Source: Mytilisepta virgata
Taxonomy: Eukaryota; Mollusca; Bivalvia; Mytilida; Mytilidae
Assembly: GCA_028015205.1 (NCBI GenBank)
Contig: CM051518.1
Span: 59,599,978 to 59,663,977, forward strand
Length of the DNA stretch: 64,000 bases
Direction: 5' to 3'
A program made the position numbers and the translations under genes. The notes beneath the pieces were generated by a model. It had not been told where the DNA came from, searched no databases, and saw nothing but the letters and a program-made list of their open reading frames with translations. This document shows positions 59,401-64,000 of this stretch, piece after piece. The stretch's first letter is position 1. Every line of letters starts with the position of its first letter.

Positions 59401-62400
59401 TAAGTTTTGGTGGTCAAGTCCATATCTCTGATACTATAAGCAATAGGTCTACTATATTTGGTGTATGGAAGGATTGTAAGGTGTACATGTCCAACTGGCA
59501 GGTGTCATCAGACCTTGACCTCATTTTCATGGTTCAGCGGTTATAGTTAAGTTTTTGTGTTTTGGCCTGTTTTTCGAATACTGTATGCAATAGGTCTACT
59601 ATATTTGGTGTATGGAAGGATTATAAGGTGTACATGTCCAGCTGGCAGGTGTCATCAGACCTTGACCTCATTTTCATGGTTCAGTGGTTATAGTTAAGTT
59701 TTTGTGTTTTGGCCTGTTTTTCGAATACTGTATGCAATATGTCTACTATATTTGGTGTATGGAAGGATTGTAAGGTGTACATGTCCAACTGGCAGGTGTC
59801 ATCTGACCTTGACCTCATTTTCATGGTTCAGTTGTGATAGTTAAGTTTTTGTCTTTTGGCCTGTTTTTTGAATACTGTATGCAATAGGTCTACTATATTT
59901 GGTGTATGGAATTTTTGTAAGGTGTACATGTCCAACTGGCAGGTGTCATCAGACCTTGACCTCATTTTCATGGTTCAGTGGTTATAGTTAAGTTTTTGTG
60001 TTTTGGCCTGTTTTTCGAAAACTGTATGCAATAAGTCTACTATATTTGGTGTATGGAAGGATTGTAAGGTGTACATGTCCAACAGGCAGGTGTCATCTGA
60101 CCTTGACCTCATTTTCATGGTTCAGTGATTATAGTTAAGTTTTTGTGTTTTGGCCTGTTTTTTGAATACTGTATGCAATATGTCTGATAGCATTTACTTT
60201 CATTAGAAATGCACGACAGGCGAGACATTTTTGTGTGTCAACTCTTGTTAAAACATACCATAGTACTGTTTTTATTAGCTCACCTGACCCAAAGGGTCAA
60301 GTGAGCTTTTCTCATCACTTGGCGTCCGTCGTCCGTCGTCCGTCGTCGTCCGTCGTCCGTCGTCGTCCGTCGTCCGTCGTCCGGCGTCGTCGTTAACATT
60401 TTACATTTTGAACTTCTTCTAGAGAACCACTGAATGGAATGAAACCAAACATGGCATGAATGTTCCTTATGAGGTGCTGACCAAGTGTTGTTACTTTGTA
60501 GCTGATCCATCATCCAAGATGGCCGCCAGCGGGGAACTTAGTTTAACATAGGACCCTATGGGAAATGCATACAAATGACTTCTTTTAGAGAACCACTGAA
60601 TGGAATGAAACTAAATCTGGCATGAATGTTCCTTATGAGGTGCTGACCAAGTGTTGTTACTTTGTAGCCGATCCATCATCCAAGATGGCCGCCAGAGGGG
60701 GACTTAGTTTAACATGGGACCCTATGGGAAATGCATACAAATGACTTCTTTTAGAGAACCGTTGAATGGAATGAAACCAAACATGGCATGAATGTTCCTT
60801 ATGAGGTGCTGACCAAGTGTTGTTACTTTGTAGCCGATCCATAATCCAAGATGGCCGCCAGCGGGGGACTTAGTTTAACATAGAACCCTATGGGAAATGC
60901 ATACAAATGACTTCTTTTAGAGAACCACTGAATGGAATGAAACTAAATCTGGCATGAATGTTCCTTATGAGATGCTGACCAAGTGTTGTTACTTTGTAGC
61001 CGATCCATCATCCAAGATGGCCGCCAGAGGGGGACTTAGTTTAACATAGGACCCTATGGGAAATGCATACAAATGACTTCTTTTAGAGAACCGTTGAATG
61101 GAATGAAACCAAACATGGCATGAATGTTCCTTATGAGGTGCTGACCAAGTGTTGTTACTTTGTAGCCGATCCATAATCCAAGATGGCCGCCAGCGGGGGA
61201 CTTAGTTTAACATAGAACCCTATGGGAAATGCATACAAATGACTTCTTTTAGAGAACCACTGAATGGAATGAAACTAAATCTGGCATGAATGTTCCTTAT
61301 GAGGTGCTGACCAAGTGTTGTTACTTTGTAGCCGATCCATCATCCAAGATGGCCGCCAGAGGGGGACTAAGTTTAACATTGGACCCTATGGGAAATGCAT
61401 ACAAATGACTTCTTTTAGAGAACAACTGAATGGAATGAAACTAAATCTGGCATGAATGAACCCTTATAAGGTGCTGACCAAGTGTTGTTACTTTGTAGCC
61501 GATCCATCATCCAAGATGGCCGCCAGAGGGGGACTTAGTTTAACATAGGACCCTATGGGAAATGCATACAAATGACTTCTTTTAGAGAACCGTTGAATGG
61601 AATGAAACCAAACATGGCATGAATGTTCCTTATGAGGTGCTGACCAAGTGTTGTTACTTTGTAGCCGATCCATAATCCAAGATGGCCGCCAGCGGGGAAC
61701 TTAGTTTAACATAGAACCCTATGGGAAATGCATACAAATGACTTCTTTTAGTGACCCACTTAATGGAATGAAACCAAACATGGCATGAATATTCCTTATG
61801 AAGTGCTGACCAAGTGTTGTTACTTTGTAGCTGATCCATCATCCAAGATGGCCGCCAGCGGGGAACTTAGTTTAACATAGGACCCTATGGGAAATGCATA
61901 CAAATGACTTCTTTTAGAGAACTCACTGAATGGAATGAAAGTAAATCTGGCATGAATGTTCCTTATGAGGTGCTGACCAAGTGTTGTTACTTTGTAGCCG
62001 ATCCATCATCCAAGATGGCCGCCAGAGGGGGACTTAGTTTAACATAGGACCCTATGGGAAATGCATACAAATGACTTCTTTTAGAGAACCGTTGAATAGA
62101 ATGAAACCAAACATGGCATGAATGTTCCTTATGAGGTGCTGACCAAGTGTTGTTACTTTGTAGCCGATCCATAATCCAAGATGGCCGCCAGCGGGAGACT
62201 AAGTTTAACATTGGACCCTATGGGAAATGCATACAAATGACTTCTTTTAGAGAACCACTGAATGGAATGAAACTAAATCTGGCATGAATGTTCCTTATGA
62301 GGTGCTGACCAAGCGTTGTCACTTTGTAGCCGATCCATCATCCAAGATTGCCGCCAGCAGGGGACTAAGTTTAACATTGGACCCTATGGGAAATGCATAC

Positions 62401-64000
62401 AAATGATTTCTTTTAGAGAACCACTGAATGGAATGTAACAAAACATAGCATGAATGTTCCTTATGAGGTGCTGACCAAGTGTTGTTACTTTGTTGCCGAT
62501 CCATCATCCAAGATGTTTAGAAGTCTATCAGAAAATTGTAAAAAAAATTCTGAATGGTCACAACTTGACCACATATTCAAAAATAATAATGATAAGATGT
62601 CTTCAGTAGCTATTGTAATCACATTAGATACAGGTGAGCGACACAGGCTCTTGAGAGCCTCTAGTTTTTGTTTAAAAGCTTCATCATATGAAAGGCCTAG
62701 CCAGGTTTGTCAGATGTTTAACACTTCTTTTAACTCCCAATATTTAAATTTCCTTTGTTAAGCTACATCTCTAAACAGTGTTTTGCTTTTATACACTAAT
62801 TCATGAGATTAATCTTTATGCATATTTCTAACCACTCTATCAAAAGCAAATAGGAAACATTAAATTTTGACCATGATATTGATTGTACATGTATAATGAT
62901 TTTTTTGCCAGGATTCTCAACTTTTTATTTACATTTTTTTTCAGTTGAATGATGCACTACAGAAAACCACACATGCACTTGCTGCTAGTAAAGCTCCATT
63001 GAATAAGAAACAACAAGAAGAAAATGAGGCTCTCTTAAGGGTAAATTTAAAATTGAAACTTTATAAAATCTTAATTACAGAACTGAATTTTTTCTCCTTT
63101 TGGAAGTCCAGATTGTTGTCAAACTCAGGTCTTTAATTATTACGGAAATATTTAAAAAAAATAATTTTTAGTACATAGGTTAAAAGAATTCCTATATGTA
63201 TTTACTCTTTAAAGTATTACATGTATATTATAATGCTTTATTTATGAAGTCATGAACTTTTTTTTTCAATTTTTAAGGCAATCTGTTATTTATTAGTTTT
63301 ATTCAATATCTAGTCATGGTTAATTCAATAAGGCAGTCTGTAACATTGGAAAGGGGAGATAAATCTGCAAAAATGTGTCTTTTTTGTCAGTTTTTGGTTG
63401 ATTTTCTTAAAATTCATGTAAAGTATGATACTTTGATGGTGTTATAAGTTTGTATTTGACTATATTATATAATCTTCTGCTCATGAAATGTACAAAACTG
63501 AAATGTTATGGGTATTTTTATTAAATTTGAGATTCTTTACCTTGACAAGTTGAAAATTTAATAAATGGTCAACTAATGAATTACGAAATCTAGGTTTTAG
63601 CTTGATAAAATATATGAAAAAAACTTTAGAGTTGTTTGTTATACTCTAAAGACAGCTAAAATATCAAGAATCAGTGCATTCTGCTGAATAGAAGCGGTAA
63701 AGTTATAATTTTGTATCAATTTTTATTGATATTTCTGCCTTTCAATGCAAATGTCCATAGGAATTTTAAAATCGTGATTTTTTAATCTTCCTCAAGTTAG
63801 ATTTTGTTGGACTTTTTTCTGTGTATATTTGGGGTATAATGCTAATGATTAAAACTTAAAAATCTTCTTTTGCAATTACTTTAAGGTTAGGGTCAAAATT
63901 GTGCTAGATTGACTGGACTATTAGTGGTTTTATAAACACAAAATATTCGTCATATCCTTTTATAAAATTTTTATTTCAGAGTACAAGGGAAATGGAAGTT
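53423..64000 (+). CDS. DZIP1: Zinc finger protein DZIP1 (Iguana homologue), 5' part
   Basis: Coding exons: 53423-53665, 54003-54074, 54378-54443, 55398-55535, 56041-56244, 56882-56965, 57700-57915, 58302-58409, 62945-63040, and 63980 onward, cut by the window end. The exons give 416 aa here; the human protein is about twice that. The N-terminal domain is recognised by RYERVDWRKISSVDLDHISR, LQENILNITFCNIEAEL and KLFKLAQLTIEYLLHSQEYL, characteristic of DZIP1/DZIP1L. One C2H2 finger follows: C174, C177, H190, H195 (CPFCSKAF...SHMTRRH). From about residue 210 the protein is coiled coil (LRELQARLEATEAQLQQERL; ELERMKDQFMREIRELNERC). DZIP1 works at the basal body and ciliary base in ciliogenesis and Hedgehog signalling. 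Every internal exon is a multiple of three and every intron is phase 0. Confidence 0.93.
57162..57272. mobile_element. Short hairpin MITE
   Basis: tcagtctattccaaataacc and atgcacatggtgcacact on the left are mirrored by agtgtgcatcaag and gaggttatttcttcatagac on the right, with a short loop. In a DZIP1 intron (57162-57272, between exons 57 kb apart from coding sequence on both sides). Non-coding. Confidence 0.7.
59030..60248 (+). mobile_element. Helentron/'pearl'-like element with 147-bp internal repeats
   Basis: The 5' hairpin has arms TCGAGC, TGCGAC and GTCGCA, GCTCGA around a ttta loop (59030-59062). It is followed by a (CGG)n-type microsatellite (about 59077-59096). Tandem units then recur, marked by tcattttcatggttcag at 59521, 59668, 59815, 59962 and 60109, exactly 147 bases apart. 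More diverged units precede them. The likely 3' end is near gacatttttgtgtgtc at about 60224-60240. No ORF. In DZIP1 intron 8-9 (58410-62944). Confidence 0.65.
60277..62664 (+). mobile_element. Helentron/'pearl'-like element with 166-bp internal repeats
   Basis: The 5' hairpin has arms AGCTCAC, TGACCC and GGGTCA, GTGAGCT around aaa (60277-60307). It is followed by tcatcacttggcgtccgtcg and a (GTCGTCC)n-like microsatellite. Thirteen internal units follow, marked by gatccat at 60504, 60670, 60836, 61002, 61168, 61334, 61501, 61667, 61833, 62000, 62166, 62332 and 62498 (spacing 166 or 167). The 3' end is the stem ggctcttgagagcc followed by CTAG. Termini match the element at 31284. The repeated - strand frames beginning MDRLQSNNTW are by-products of the array. 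Confidence 0.75.
63041..63979. other. DZIP1 intron, nothing else seen
   Basis: AT-rich intron between the exon ending 63040 and the partial exon starting 63980. No repeat family recognised. Confidence 0.5.

Noticed and set aside
60280..62507. Repeated 61-77 aa proteins on the - strand beginning MDRLQSNNTW or similar
   Set aside because: They are the 166-bp repeat read in one frame; each is interrupted at the same point and shows no start or splice context.

Overview
The window is nuclear DNA of a marine bivalve, most likely a mussel (Mytilus or a close relative). The evidence is AT-rich sequence, intron-rich genes with GT-AG splicing, a secreted C1q-domain gene, a tandem family of short secreted cysteine-rich cationic peptides, and a dense load of MITEs, tRNA-derived SINEs and Helitron/'pearl'-like elements with internal tandem repeats. 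The species call is an inference. The gene models below are hand-spliced from frames, splice sites and homology; no transcript evidence was available.

Region 1 (about 1.6-17.7 kb) is an accessory, immune-like cluster. Four two-exon genes on the + strand encode 66-74 aa secreted peptides. They share a signal-peptide exon ending at a phase-1 donor, then a second exon encoding Gly-[Cys/His]-Cys-x-Cys-x3-Pro-Cys-x-Cys followed by a Pro/Gly/Lys/Arg-rich tail. I do not recognise the family; it is the best candidate for something undescribed. A two-exon C1q-domain gene lies on the - strand between members 2 and 3 and carries a one-base homopolymer frameshift.

Region 2 (21.8-31.1 kb) is a ten-exon + strand gene for a 417 aa leucine-rich-repeat protein with lysine-rich ends. 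Its introns hold a SINE, several MITEs and minisatellites. Between 31.3 and 40.6 kb there is no recognisable gene. That stretch contains a Helentron-like tandem-repeat element, a palindromic 36-bp VNTR framed by inverted repeats, and smaller MITEs.

Region 3 (40.7-64 kb) holds two conserved genes arranged head to head. DNAJC3/p58IPK lies on the - strand (11 exons, 497 aa, complete, including the signal-peptide exon). DZIP1 lies on the + strand (10 complete coding exons plus the start of another, running off the window). The shared upstream region has an ERSE-like CCAAT-N9-ACACG element in DNAJC3 orientation and an ETS-type site. Two Helentron-like elements with strictly periodic 147-bp and 166-bp internal repeats sit in tandem in one DZIP1 intron.
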